Shown here piece by piece: positions 9,876-18,537 of a stretch of DNA of 64,000 bases. The position numbers and the translations under genes are program-made. The notes beneath the pieces are model-generated. The model worked only from the letters and a program-made list of their open reading frames with translations, ran no database searches and was not told the DNA's origin. Source of the DNA: Pseudomonas zanjanensis. GTDB taxonomy: Bacteria; Pseudomonadota; Gammaproteobacteria; Pseudomonadales; Pseudomonadaceae. Position 1 is the first letter of the stretch; every line of letters begins with the position of its first letter. The stretch spans positions 1,922,001 through 1,986,000 of the forward strand of contig NZ_JABWRB020000001.1 in the NCBI RefSeq assembly GCF_014268745.2, in the 5' to 3' direction.

Positions 9876-9902
9876 AACTCTCTTAACTAATTTGATTGTC
9901 AA
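9873..9902 (-). promoter_or_regulatory. vanA promoter (sigma70-like)
   Basis: Read on the minus strand, TTGACA (9902-9897) and GTTAAT (9878-9873) are 18 bp apart, 38 bp or more upstream of the vanA ATG. The -10 runs straight into the GGATCC operator at 9867-9872, so a bound repressor would cover the transcription start. Confidence 0.65.
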
Positions 9903-9937
9903 TGATTTTGCTGGGGGTGTGGACGATTGGTTGTGTT

Positions 9938-9949
9938 AGTGGATCCATT
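9938..9949. promoter_or_regulatory. probable VanR operator 2
   Basis: AGTGGATCCATT is a second copy of the palindrome, matching ATTGGATCCAAT at 10 of 12 positions, 74 bp from the first. That is close to seven helical turns, compatible with looping. It lies between vanA and the divergent GlcG/HbpS-like gene, so it may also affect the latter. Confidence 0.55.
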
Positions 9950-10113
9950 GGAGTGGGCGTAGGGGCTCGTGTCAGGCGCAGCGGGTCGCCAGCAACCGGG
10001 CTTCAATGAACTGCCGCAAGTGCGCTATGGTTCGCAGAACGAAAATTCCTCGACCTGCCGGGCGGGCGCTTGATTGTCTCGCGGGCTTGCTGTCGCACAA
10101 CACGGAGTGATTC

Positions 10114-10539
10114 ATGAAGACCAAAGCGGTACTCACTGAGCAGGACGTTGCGCAATTGCTGGTGGCGGCCAAGGAGCTGGCTCACCAGCGTCAATGGGCG
10201 GTGTCGGTGTGTGTGGTGGACGACGGTGGTCATCCCATCGGGCTGTTGCGCCTGGACGATGCCTCGCCGTTATCGGCCTATATCGCCACTGAAAAGGCGC
10301 GTACGGCCGCTATGGGGCGGCGTGACAGCAAGGTTTTCGAGGACATGATCAACGGTGGTCGTTACGCTTTCCTCAGCGCTCCGCACTTGCAGGGCATGCT
10401 TGAAGGCGGGGTGGCCATTCGTCATGACGGCCAATGCATTGGGGCTGTTGGCGTGTCTGGGGTCAAGGCTGAGCAGGATGCGGAGTTGGCTCGTTTGGCG
10501 GTTGAGACCGTGTTGCCGGTGATTACGCCGGATGCTTGA
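10114..10539 (+). CDS. GlcG/HbpS-like (heme-degrading/binding) family protein
   Basis: This 141-residue protein matches the GlcG/HbpS family: an N-terminal L-T-x-x-D-V-A-Q-L-L helix, V-S-V-C-V-V-D-D-G-G-H-P-I-G-L-L-R-L-D-D-A, E-K-A-R-T-A-A near residue 60, and a glycine-rich tail with G-V-A-I-R-H-D-G-Q-C-I-G-A-V-G-V-S-G. Family members form octamers; some bind heme, and others sit beside aromatic or glycolate catabolic genes with no proven activity. GGAG lies 7 bases before the ATG. The gene diverges from vanA across 279 bp with two VanR-like operators, so a role in vanillate metabolism is possible but unproven. No signal peptide is seen. Confidence 0.85.
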   Translation: MKTKAVLTEQDVAQLLVAAKELAHQRQWAVSVCVVDDGGHPIGLLRLDDASPLSAYIATEKARTAAMGRRDSKVFEDMINGGRYAFLSAPHLQGMLEGGVAIRHDGQCIGAVGVSGVKAEQDAELARLAVETVLPVITPDA

Positions 10540-10564
10540 AGCGGTCATGAAGCTATGGAATTCC

Positions 10565-11000
10565 CCTGTGGAGCAAGCTCGGCCCCCACAGGGATCGGCG
10601 GTGGACGCTGATCTTCTAAGCGACCAAAAAACCATGTGGGAGCGAGCCTGCTCGCGAAGGCGGCGGAACATTCAGCATCGATGCAAGCAGGCCCACCGCC
10701 ATCGCGAGCAAGCTCGGCTCCCACAGGGATCGGCGGTGGACGCTGATCTTCTATTCGACCAAAAAACCATGTGGGAGCGAGCCTGCTCGCGAAGGCGGCG
10801 GCACATTCAGCATTGATGCAAGCAGGCCCACCGCCATCGCGAGCAAGCTCGGCTCCACAGGGATCGGCGGTGGACGCTGATCTTCTATTCGACCAAAACC
10901 ATGTGGGAGCGAGCCTGCTCGCGAAGGCGGCGGCACATTCAGCATCGATGCAAGCAGGCCCACCGCCATCGCGAGCAAGCTCGGCTCCCACAGGGATCGC
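10565..11000. repeat. three tandem ~134-bp units carrying REP palindromes
   Basis: The phrase GGGATCGGCGGTGGACGCTG begins at 10591, 10726 and 10860, and the next unit start GGGATCG is at 10993, giving periods of 135, 134 and 133 bp. Each unit holds a GTGGGAGCGAGCCTGCTCGCG palindrome, a linker with CATTCAGCAT(C/T)GATGCAAGCAGG, and an inverted GCGAGCAAGCTCGGCTCC half. Units differ by single bases and short indels. This accounts for the 540-bp gap between the GlcG-like gene and the AraC gene. Confidence 0.9.
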
Positions 11001-11079
11001 AGGCCTGCACAAATCTTCCAGACACACGCTTCTCCAGCAGTTAATCTGCCAAGAGCACATTCACCAAACGGGACAGGGC

Positions 11080-11916
11080 ATGACGGCGCGCAACTGGATC
11101 GATCTCAAGCAGGACGCGACGTCCGGTATCGAGACCGTGCGCGCGCATTTCGAGGGGCATGCCTATGATCCCCATTGGCATGACACGTATCTGGTGGGCG
11201 TGACCGAGCAGGGCGTGCAACAGTTTCATTGCCGTCGCCAGCAACACAACAGCACGCCGGGCAAGGTGTTTCTGCTTGAGCCCGGTGAACTGCACGACGG
11301 TAATGCGCCCCATGACCACGGGTTTACCTACCGCACGTTGTACCTAGAACCTCAATGGCTGGAGCGCGAGTTGCGTTCGTTGTTCGACGAGGCACCGGAC
11401 AACGCCCAACTGGGATTCGCCGCCACCCTGACCGACGATGCGCGGTTGGCGAGTGCCACGGCGTTGGCCTTCCAGAGCTTGCACGAGCAAGAGATCCGCA
11501 TCGTGCGCCAGACGGCCCTCGATACCTTGTTGTCCAACCTGACCCAACACCTGCACTGGCGGGCACGGATCAACCCGGATCCGCGGCTGCCATTGGTGGC
11601 GCAGCAGGCCAGGGATTATCTGCACAGTCACCTGAGCGAAGACATCGGCCTGGATGACCTGGCCCGGGTCACCGGCGTGGACCGTTTCCGCTTGACCCGT
11701 GCCTTCAAGGCCGCTTTCGGCCTGGCGCCCCATGCTTATCTCATCCAGTTGCGCCTGGCCCGTGCCCGGCGCCTGCTGGCCAGTGGCGAGAGTGCCGTGG
11801 CGGTGGCGGCCATGCTTGGTTTTTCCGATCAAAGCCATTTGGGCCGCTGGTTCCAGCGTGCCTATCGCCTGAGCCCGGCGGACTACCGCAAGCGCTGCTC
11901 AATTGTTCCAGACTGA
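11080..11916 (+). CDS. AraC-family transcriptional regulator with N-terminal cupin domain
   Basis: The 278-residue product has an AraC-type cupin sensor at residues ~15-100 (H-W-H-D-T-Y-L-V-G near 32 and E-P-G-E-L-H-D near 68). The two AraC helix-turn-helices fill the last 100 residues: I-G-L-D-D-L-A-R-V-T-G-V-D-R-F-R-L-T-R-A-F, and V-A-A-M-L-G-F-S-D-Q-S-H-L-G-R-W-F. The start at 11080 is the first ATG after the repeat array; reading further upstream would translate REP sequence. It precedes the LysE exporter by 54 bp in the same direction, the usual pairing of an AraC regulator with the amino-acid exporter it controls. The ligand is unknown. Confidence 0.88.
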   Translation: MTARNWIDLKQDATSGIETVRAHFEGHAYDPHWHDTYLVGVTEQGVQQFHCRRQQHNSTPGKVFLLEPGELHDGNAPHDHGFTYRTLYLEPQWLERELRSLFDEAPDNAQLGFAATLTDDARLASATALAFQSLHEQEIRIVRQTALDTLLSNLTQHLHWRARINPDPRLPLVAQQARDYLHSHLSEDIGLDDLARVTGVDRFRLTRAFKAAFGLAPHAYLIQLRLARARRLLASGESAVAVAAMLGFSDQSHLGRWFQRAYRLSPADYRKRCSIVPD

Positions 11917-11970
11917 CCAAGGCTTGGCGGGGATGATCAAGCGATCGATCCTTCACCGAGAAGTCGCTCC

Positions 11971-12573
11971 ATGGACCAGTTACTGCCGTTTGCCTTGTTC
12001 GCGTTTGTCGCCTCCATTACCCCGGGCCCGACCAATATCCTGGTGCTGAGCCATAGCTCGCGCTTCGGCCTGGTAACCACCTTGCCGATCATCCTCGGTG
12101 CCTGTGCGGCAGCGGCCTTGCTGGTGCTTCTGGTCGGCACCGGATTAGGAGACGTGCTGGCGCGCCATGCCACGATTCAGACGCTGCTCTCATGGGCGGG
12201 CATCGCCTGGTTGAGCTGGATGGCCTGGCAGATTTTCCGCGCACCGGCCGAGGTCATCGACCCGGACCGTCCGGTCGAGGGGCCACGCTTGGGTCTGGCC
12301 GGGGCGGCTGGGTTGCAGTTGGTGAACCCGAAAACCTGGATGATGGCGTTGGCGGTGGTCAGCGTCTTCGCAGGGGCCGAGGCCGACCGTACCGTGCGGG
12401 TTCTGTGGTTGTCCCTGGCATTCTTCGCCATTTCGATCCCTTGCATGACTGTCTGGGCCTACCTGGGCCGGGGAGCCGCGCGCTTCTGCCGTTCCGCCGT
12501 GGCGATGGGGCGGTTCAATCGAGTCATGGCGGTGATGCTGCTGGTGTCGGCGTGGTTGACGCTGGTGGTCTGA
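11971..12573 (+). CDS. LysE/RhtB-family amino-acid exporter
   Basis: This 200-residue integral membrane protein has about six hydrophobic segments and the LysE signature S-I-T-P-G-P-T-N-I-L-V-L near residue 15, plus the conserved N-P-K-T-W-M-M-A-L near residue 115. Such proteins export amino acids or their analogues by proton antiport. It follows the AraC gene by 54 bp, and a GAGAAG ribosome site lies upstream of the ATG. The substrate cannot be told from the sequence. Confidence 0.9.
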   Translation: MDQLLPFALFAFVASITPGPTNILVLSHSSRFGLVTTLPIILGACAAAALLVLLVGTGLGDVLARHATIQTLLSWAGIAWLSWMAWQIFRAPAEVIDPDRPVEGPRLGLAGAAGLQLVNPKTWMMALAVVSVFAGAEADRTVRVLWLSLAFFAISIPCMTVWAYLGRGAARFCRSAVAMGRFNRVMAVMLLVSAWLTLVV

Positions 12574-12578
12574 GCGGC

Positions 12579-12596
12579 TGACAAAATTGTAATTTT
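12579..12596. promoter_or_regulatory. CusR/CopR-like copper box upstream of csp
   Basis: TGACAA-AA-TTGTAATTTT matches the right-hand portion of the E. coli CusR/PcoR box (AAAATGACAA-N2-TTGTCATTTT) with one mismatch. It lies about 100 bp upstream of the copper-storage gene. A similar dyad (CTGACA-AAAA-TGTCAG) lies before the two-component system at 56.3 kb. Confidence 0.55.
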
Positions 12597-12694
12597 TCTC
12601 TCGAAACCTCCGGATTGACGGCCGAGTCGGACCTTATACCGCCCCTGTTTTCATGAGCGGTAACCCCAATCGACCTTCGCAACAGGAGATTCCC

Positions 12695-13021
12695 ATGAAC
12701 AGTCGTTACGAGGCATGCATAGCCGAATGCATCGCCTGCGCCATGGCCTGTGAAACCTGCGCCGCAGCCTGCCTGCGTGAGCAGAGCGTACAGATGATGG
12801 CTAAGTGCATCGAGCTGGACCGTGACTGCGCCGACCTATGTCGGCTCGCGGCAACGCTCATGAAACGCGACAGCAGCGTCGCCGCCGAACTGTGCAACGT
12901 GTGCGCGGCAATTTGCCGGGCGTGTGGCGAGGAGTGTGGCAAACACGAACCGGCGCACTGCCAGGCGTGTGCAAAAGCTTGCCGGTCATGCGCCGAGGCG
13001 TGTGAGCGAATGGCCGCCTGA
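12695..13021 (+). CDS. cytosolic copper storage protein, four-helix bundle (Csp3/DUF326-like)
   Basis: This 108-residue protein holds 19 cysteines in C-x-x-C, C-x-x-x-C and C-x-x-x-x-x-x-C spacings (first at 8, 12, 15, 19, 22, 26; last at 89, 92, 96, 99, 103). Family members are four-helix bundles that bind many Cu(I) ions inside the bundle through these thiolates. There is no signal peptide, so it belongs with the cytosolic Csp3 type. AGGAG lies 6 bases before the ATG at 12695. It stands alone after the LysE gene, with a CopR-like box about 100 bp upstream. Confidence 0.9.
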   Translation: MNSRYEACIAECIACAMACETCAAACLREQSVQMMAKCIELDRDCADLCRLAATLMKRDSSVAAELCNVCAAICRACGEECGKHEPAHCQACAKACRSCAEACERMAA

Positions 13022-13265
13022 TCGGCGTGGCCTGGCCAAGTGCTGGTCTTGGAGGACAAGCGCTTGGCCGGTCGCCATGGGGAGGCGGGGGCCGATCCCA
13101 CAGCGCCTCCTTCGCCACGGCGTGACGTTCCTACGCGCCTGGCAACCCCTTGCAACGGTTGGATGGTTTCAAAAAGCGCGTGTTTTCGCCAGCATCGCAG
13201 GCGCTTCAGTTCAGTGCACCTTAGCATTTCGAACGCTCAATCGACCCCAAGGACGGAGGTCCATC

Positions 13266-16200
13266 ATGTCCACTCAAGATACCCATATCGATTTTATCCA
13301 GGCCAGGCTGCCCATCTGGTTGAGGCGAGCGCTGCGAGCCCAACAGCAGCGCTTCAAGACCCTGACCCAACAATTGCAGCGCGACAGCGATGCGCTCAAT
13401 GCCTTGACCAAGGACTTGCCCGCGCCCTATGACTTTACGCTCGACCTGCTTCAGGCCCAGCCGGAGGTGCGGGTGTGGAGCCGGACGACAGCACGCGGGA
13501 GCAGTCCAGCAGACGTCGTGCGCCGGGCCCGGGTCAAGCGCGGTCCCTACGTCACCGACCGGTCGTTGTCGATGGTCGAGGCGGCGATGCTCAATTACCC
13601 TCCCACCGATGCGGTGGCCGGGAGTGATTTCGATAAAAAAGGCAAGGTTTTCATCCAGGGCAAGCCGGGAGAGTTCCTCCACTGGGAGGGCTTTTCAGAC
13701 ACCCTCCCGTTGCCTATCACCCCGGCCAGTTTCGCGCAGCTTTGTCGCCGCGTGGATGTCGGAGGCGCTTATCGCACACTGCTCGAAACCCGGTTTCCGC
13801 GTATTGGCAGCGACACGCCCGCTGTCGCCAAGGCTTACCTGGCCTATTCACGCAGTCAACTGGCCTATGACGCCTACGAGGCGAAGTTGGACGGGCGTCT
13901 GGATCAAACCGGCGAGCGGTTGCTGGCCTCTGTCGGGGTGCAATTGGAAGCAGGGCGCACGTCGCCGCTGGCCTGCGAGATCAAATCCTTGGAACTGCTC
14001 TCGGTGCCGCTGTTCGGCGCCCGGATCTACTGGGGGGTGCAGGGTGATGCCGAGGGCGTCCGCCCGGTGGTGCTGCACATGCCCCATGACGTTGTCGCGC
14101 CCATCCAGCAGTTTTCCAGCTTGCAGGCCATGTCGGCGGAGCTGACTGAGCGGGTCCGAAAACGCAGCTACCGCCAGAGCCTGATGCGCTACCTGCCGAT
14201 GCGTTTGCAGGCCGAACTGGGCGCGGCCTTGCATGACCAGGTGGAGTGGGAAGTCAAAGACAACCTCAACCTCTTCCAGGAAATCCACGCTCGTATTACT
14301 GGCTGGCGCGAAGGCGAGCGGGGCGAAACGGGTGACAGTCGGCGCATCAGGGTGCCGACGCCCCGCGTCGCTTGGGGCCTTGGCGATGTGCGCGGGGATC
14401 ATTGGCACAGCCGCTACCACGAATGGCGCGGGCACACCCTGGCCAACGCTTCGGCCTTGATGGTGTCGACCCGGGACAAGGATTGGCAGGCGCTGTTGGC
14501 GCGCTTCGAATACTGGGAGCACTTCGCCGAGCAGGTGCTGATGGTTGCCGCCAGCTTCATTCCGTTTTGTGCGCCCATCGGCATGGCCGCGGCTGCGGTG
14601 GGCGGGGTGCGGCTGGTGTATGAAATCTTCGAGGGCATCCAGGCGTTCAACGAAGGACATTCGCAAGAGGGCATCGATCATATTTTCAATGTGTTGTTCG
14701 GTGTCGCCCAAGGTGCGTACCTGGGGTTCGTTGGAGGGGCGATGGAGCCCATGCCGGTGCGTGATGGCAGCACCCGCCTGTGGAATGGCGACGTCACGCC
14801 GTTTGCGGCCAGGCGCCCGCCGCCGGTGGAGGCCGAGCTGGACGCCTGGGGTGTCTGGCGCACGACAAACGAGGCGTGGGTGCGCATTGACGACCGCTAT
14901 TTCGAAGTGCAGGGCACGGAACGCGATCTGGCGTTGCGCCTGCCGGGCAGTCACCGAGGCGTAACGCCGCCGCTGGAATGGAGCCGAACCCGTGGCTGGC
15001 AGTGGGCCCATCGCAACCCGTTGCAACGGGACAACCTGTCATTGCTGCGTAATTTTGCCGAGACGCCGGCCGAACTGGACGACGCTGCGATTCTCGCGGT
15101 GCAACGCCAGGTCGGTATCAGCGAGGCGCACTTGCGTTATCTGCAAGTCGAGGGAAAACCGTTGCCGGCGATATTATCGGATGCGTTGGACGAAGCCTGG
15201 AACTGGCAGCAGGTGCGACGCACCATTGGGCGCCTGAGTCGGGATCAAGCGCCGGGCGGGGTGCATTTTCGCAGCGTGCAGATGCTCCTGGAGCTGCCAG
15301 GCTGGCCGCAGGAGATTGCGGTACGTTATCACGATGGCGTGCAGTTTTACCCGATGGGCAATGCCGCCGGCACGCGTATGCTCCTGTTAAGCAAACTGGA
15401 CCTTGAGAATGACGCCTGGGCGGCGCGCATCCTCACCCGTATGGGAATGGACGAGCAGACGGCCCTGCTGGGGCAAAGTAGCTTCGGCCTGTCTTCGGCG
15501 GAACGTAGCCGTCTCTTGTCCGGGCGCTGGGCCCGGCATTTGCAGGCCAACACTCAGCGGGTAACGGCCGGCATGGCCCGCGCCACGACGGTCGATCCGT
15601 TGGCTGCGCCCTTGGTCCGGGATTTTCCTGGGCTGCCGCAAACCTTGGCGAATGAACTCGCCAGCCAGGCCGCGGGGCAGGATCGGGTTCGCCTGTTGCA
15701 AGGGCACGTGAGCGAAAACCTCGGCCGTCAATGCGCTGAAACCCTGCGGGAATTGCGCCTGGGCCGAGCCTTGCGGGCCTTGGAACGCGGTGAAAGCAGC
15801 GCTGATCGCGACCGTCTGGTCATGGGACTGATCGGCGAAATGCCCATGCTGCAAGGTCGGGTGCGCCTGCGCCTGTTCCAGCGTGAACTGAGCAGTCCAC
15901 TTGACGTGGGTGCAACAGGACCGTTGAAGACCCTTCGCCAGGAGGGCGACGCGTACCGTCCCTTCGATGAACAGGGAAACGAACTGGCGGACGCGCTGAG
16001 TCTGGAAGATGCATTGCTCAGGGCGATGCCGGACGACGCGCGTCAGGCGTTGGGCTTGAACATCTGGGAAGGGACCCGGCTTCGTACAGAGCTGCTTGCA
16101 CAAGCCCTGGCTGATCGGCAAGGGCTGCGTCGTTACCTGATGATGAGGGGCCTCGGCACGGGTGGGGTACGCCCGCAATGGCTGAACGGACGCCTGGGCT

Positions 16201-18365
16201 ATCCACTCAGTGGCCGTGGACGGCTGCCGTTGGAGGTTTGGCATGGCAGTCTCAATCAGCGTCTTGAGCGGCTATACCCCGCCCATGCGGGGGGGGAGCT
16301 GCAACGGCTTCGAGACAATCTGACCGAGCAGGCCCAGCGCCAAAACATCAGCGTGGAAACGTTGATCACCCAGCTGGAAAACGAGTGGACGGAACTGGAC
16401 CAAGGACTGCGCCAATGGGAAATCTTCGAGGGGGTCCATCATCCCGCCGAAAACAGCTTCGACGTCGAGGGGAGGCTTTCGCTGCGCAGGGACATTGCAA
16501 TGCGCATTCGCCGGGCCTGGTGGCGCGCACCGGACCCCAGTGGAGATAGCAATGAGCTGACCTTACGGCTCATGGGGCAGCGACTTGGTCATTTGCCGCC
16601 GATTAACGCACGATTCGAGCACATCGAGCAGCTGATCCTGACGGACATGGGCCTGAGCGAGGATCCTTCGGACTTCATCAGGCTGTTTCCCAACACCGAA
16701 TTGTTGGACTTGGAACGTAACCAGCTCACTGCAATACCATCGGTAGTCGGGGAGCTGGGTGAACTGGTCGAGCTGTCGCTTGACGGGAATCCACTCCACA
16801 TGACTGCGGGTATGTTCGCGCCCCTCCTTGGCGTCGATTTAGCGCCAAGCCTGGAAACGCTGGACCTGTCCAGAGTCCTTACGGGAACAGCTGGCCCTGA
16901 AGTCATTAGCGCCATTAGTCGTCTTGCGGAGCTGCCCTCGCTGAATGAGCTTCTTTGGACCGATAATCTGGATTTTACCCCGGGCCAGCTACAGGCCATC
17001 ACGGCTTTACCTGGGTTGCGCGCGCTGGATCTGTCGCGCTGCGGCCTGCGGCTGGATGAACAGGGCAGCGCATTTTTGCGCACGGCCACGGACCTGGAGG
17101 AACTCAGCCTTAATGGGAACAATTGCAGTCAACTACCTCCACTGCCCGAACTGGTAGCTCTACGCGATCTGGAAATGACCAATGCAGGGCTCACACGGGT
17201 GCCAGCGCTGGCGCTGGCGGTGCTGTCCCAGCCGCCGGGCGAAGAAATCGTCGTAGACCTCAGCAACAACCGTATCACTGATATCCGGGATGATCTGCTT
17301 CCCCTCATCGCTCGGTTGGAGGGGGGCACCGTCGGGCTGTTGCTTGAGGACAATCCATTGCCCAGCACCCAAATCAGTGCCCTGCGCAGCCGCAATCCCG
17401 AGGCGTTCAGGTACACAGTCGACGATTGGTTGTATATCAACCCGGGACTGCGAAGCGCTTTGGAAGAGGCTCGTGATGACGCGGGGGGACGACGCTTCAT
17501 CGACTGGTTTTCCGGCACCATGCGCGAGGCGGATACCGATACGGCTAACGGATTGACCTTCGAAGATCGCTACAGAGCTGCCGCAATTCTGCAGCACTAC
17601 GTTGGGTACCGGAATGCTCATGCACCTCTCTCAAGAGTCATCGCCGATTTCGACTTGCAAATGGCCCAGCTGCGCACACGCCTGCAAGCGCGCATTCTGG
17701 AAAGGCAGCCTCCAGACCTCCTGGAGCTGGAAGTTCATTTCATGATGTTCGAATCGGCGCTTCGCGCGCGCCTTGAACAACAATCCGTACCGTTCAGCAG
17801 TTTTCTAAACGATCATTACCTTTATTGGAACCACACGCTGGCCCAGCGTTACCCCAATCCCGTGCAACGCCAGGCGTATGCCACACGAGAGGCGTTCATC
17901 AACTGGCTCAGCGACGCCCAGGACACGTTCAACAACAACGACCACATGCCCCGCGTTGGAGAACTGACCTGGCGGCCCTATCTTGGACTGATGTCCGGTG
18001 AATGGCCCCATCAGCTATCGGCCTGGGAGGTCGTCGAAGGTGACTTGGTGGACGCCTTCAGCGACCCCGTGGATCCGTCCCGTTGGCCACAGGTATTGCT
18101 GGATAACCTTGCGCACCCTGACGCCGACTTGCCGAGCGCCTGGGAACAGGTTGAGGAAAACGGCCAATTGACTTGGCGTCGCGCAAGGCTTGACGCAGTG
18201 GCAGACGTGGATTGGCGCTCAGGCCAGCCGGTGATGCTCAGTGAGGATCAGCTGCGGCGCACCATGGCGATCTACCGGTCAGTCAAGAGCCGGGAAATCG
18301 AGACGCTGGTTCGCCGGATTACGACTGGCATGGTCGACCCGTGGTGGGCGCAGCGGCCACGATAA
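13266..18365 (+). CDS. giant DUF6543/dermonecrotic-toxin-like protein with leucine-rich repeats
   Basis: The 1699-residue product opens with the helical I-Q-A-R-L-P-I-W-L-R-R-A-L-R segment common to Pseudomonas DUF6543 toxins. It has a hydrophobic, membrane-insertion-like stretch at residues ~420-460 (V-L-M-V-A-A-S-F-I-P-F-C-A-P-I-G-M-A-A-A-A-V-G-G). Leucine-rich repeats run from ~1117 to 1380 (L-D-L-E-R-N-Q-L, L-S-L-D-G-N-P-L, L-D-L-S-R-C-G-L). A helical C-terminus of about 310 residues follows. Relatives with this layout end in a NEL-type E3 ubiquitin ligase, but no Cys occurs after about residue 1286, so the Cys-dependent NEL activity is not supported. The ATG has GGAGG 10 bases upstream. 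Translocated toxin or effector is the likely role; route and target are unknown. Confidence 0.75.
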   Translation: MSTQDTHIDFIQARLPIWLRRALRAQQQRFKTLTQQLQRDSDALNALTKDLPAPYDFTLDLLQAQPEVRVWSRTTARGSSPADVVRRARVKRGPYVTDRSLSMVEAAMLNYPPTDAVAGSDFDKKGKVFIQGKPGEFLHWEGFSDTLPLPITPASFAQLCRRVDVGGAYRTLLETRFPRIGSDTPAVAKAYLAYSRSQLAYDAYEAKLDGRLDQTGERLLASVGVQLEAGRTSPLACEIKSLELLSVPLFGARIYWGVQGDAEGVRPVVLHMPHDVVAPIQQFSSLQAMSAELTERVRKRSYRQSLMRYLPMRLQAELGAALHDQVEWEVKDNLNLFQEIHARITGWREGERGETGDSRRIRVPTPRVAWGLGDVRGDHWHSRYHEWRGHTLANASALMVSTRDKDWQALLARFEYWEHFAEQVLMVAASFIPFCAPIGMAAAAVGGVRLVYEIFEGIQAFNEGHSQEGIDHIFNVLFGVAQGAYLGFVGGAMEPMPVRDGSTRLWNGDVTPFAARRPPPVEAELDAWGVWRTTNEAWVRIDDRYFEVQGTERDLALRLPGSHRGVTPPLEWSRTRGWQWAHRNPLQRDNLSLLRNFAETPAELDDAAILAVQRQVGISEAHLRYLQVEGKPLPAILSDALDEAWNWQQVRRTIGRLSRDQAPGGVHFRSVQMLLELPGWPQEIAVRYHDGVQFYPMGNAAGTRMLLLSKLDLENDAWAARILTRMGMDEQTALLGQSSFGLSSAERSRLLSGRWARHLQANTQRVTAGMARATTVDPLAAPLVRDFPGLPQTLANELASQAAGQDRVRLLQGHVSENLGRQCAETLRELRLGRALRALERGESSADRDRLVMGLIGEMPMLQGRVRLRLFQRELSSPLDVGATGPLKTLRQEGDAYRPFDEQGNELADALSLEDALLRAMPDDARQALGLNIWEGTRLRTELLAQALADRQGLRRYLMMRGLGTGGVRPQWLNGRLGYPLSGRGRLPLEVWHGSLNQRLERLYPAHAGGELQRLRDNLTEQAQRQNISVETLITQLENEWTELDQGLRQWEIFEGVHHPAENSFDVEGRLSLRRDIAMRIRRAWWRAPDPSGDSNELTLRLMGQRLGHLPPINARFEHIEQLILTDMGLSEDPSDFIRLFPNTELLDLERNQLTAIPSVVGELGELVELSLDGNPLHMTAGMFAPLLGVDLAPSLETLDLSRVLTGTAGPEVISAISRLAELPSLNELLWTDNLDFTPGQLQAITALPGLRALDLSRCGLRLDEQGSAFLRTATDLEELSLNGNNCSQLPPLPELVALRDLEMTNAGLTRVPALALAVLSQPPGEEIVVDLSNNRITDIRDDLLPLIARLEGGTVGLLLEDNPLPSTQISALRSRNPEAFRYTVDDWLYINPGLRSALEEARDDAGGRRFIDWFSGTMREADTDTANGLTFEDRYRAAAILQHYVGYRNAHAPLSRVIADFDLQMAQLRTRLQARILERQPPDLLELEVHFMMFESALRARLEQQSVPFSSFLNDHYLYWNHTLAQRYPNPVQRQAYATREAFINWLSDAQDTFNNNDHMPRVGELTWRPYLGLMSGEWPHQLSAWEVVEGDLVDAFSDPVDPSRWPQVLLDNLAHPDADLPSAWEQVEENGQLTWRRARLDAVADVDWRSGQPVMLSEDQLRRTMAIYRSVKSREIETLVRRITTGMVDPWWAQRPR

Positions 18366-18429
18366 TCCTCATCGAGGTGTTGACGGGGCGGCGGAATCGG
18401 CGTTTCCCGCTGTCCTGTCGAGGTGCTGC

Positions 18430-18477
18430 GCAGCGGCAACGCTGCCGGACCGTTTCACGTTGCGGACAACGTGAAAC
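18430..18477. terminator. two adjacent hairpins between convergent genes
   Basis: GCAGCG/CGCTGC (18430-18445, loop GCAA) and GTTTCACGTTG/CAACGTGAAAC (18452-18477, loop CGGA) lie in the gap between the giant LRR gene and the methyltransferase gene, which converge here. The second is a perfect 11-bp stem. No long T tract follows, so termination is likely rather than certain. Confidence 0.5.
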
Positions 18478-18537
18478 ACGTCTAGCTGTGGGCAAGATCC
18501 GTCAAATAGTGGAAATGTGTAAACCCGGTACGAAGTT

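Noticed and set aside
8758..9939. Plus-strand frame opposite vanA
   Set aside because: Overlaps vanA completely and has no similarity to any family; shadow of high-GC third positions.
10565..11000. CRISPR array
   Set aside because: The repeats are 134-bp tandem units with no unique spacers and no cas genes; they are REP composites.
12614..12645. MerR/CueR-type promoter with a long spacer before the copper storage gene
   Set aside because: The TTGACG and TATACC-like elements are only about 14 bp apart, far from the 19-20 bp of MerR-type promoters.
13266..18365. Calling this gene a NEL-type E3 ubiquitin ligase
   Set aside because: The layout suggests it, but no Cys is present in the C-terminal region where the catalytic Cys should be.
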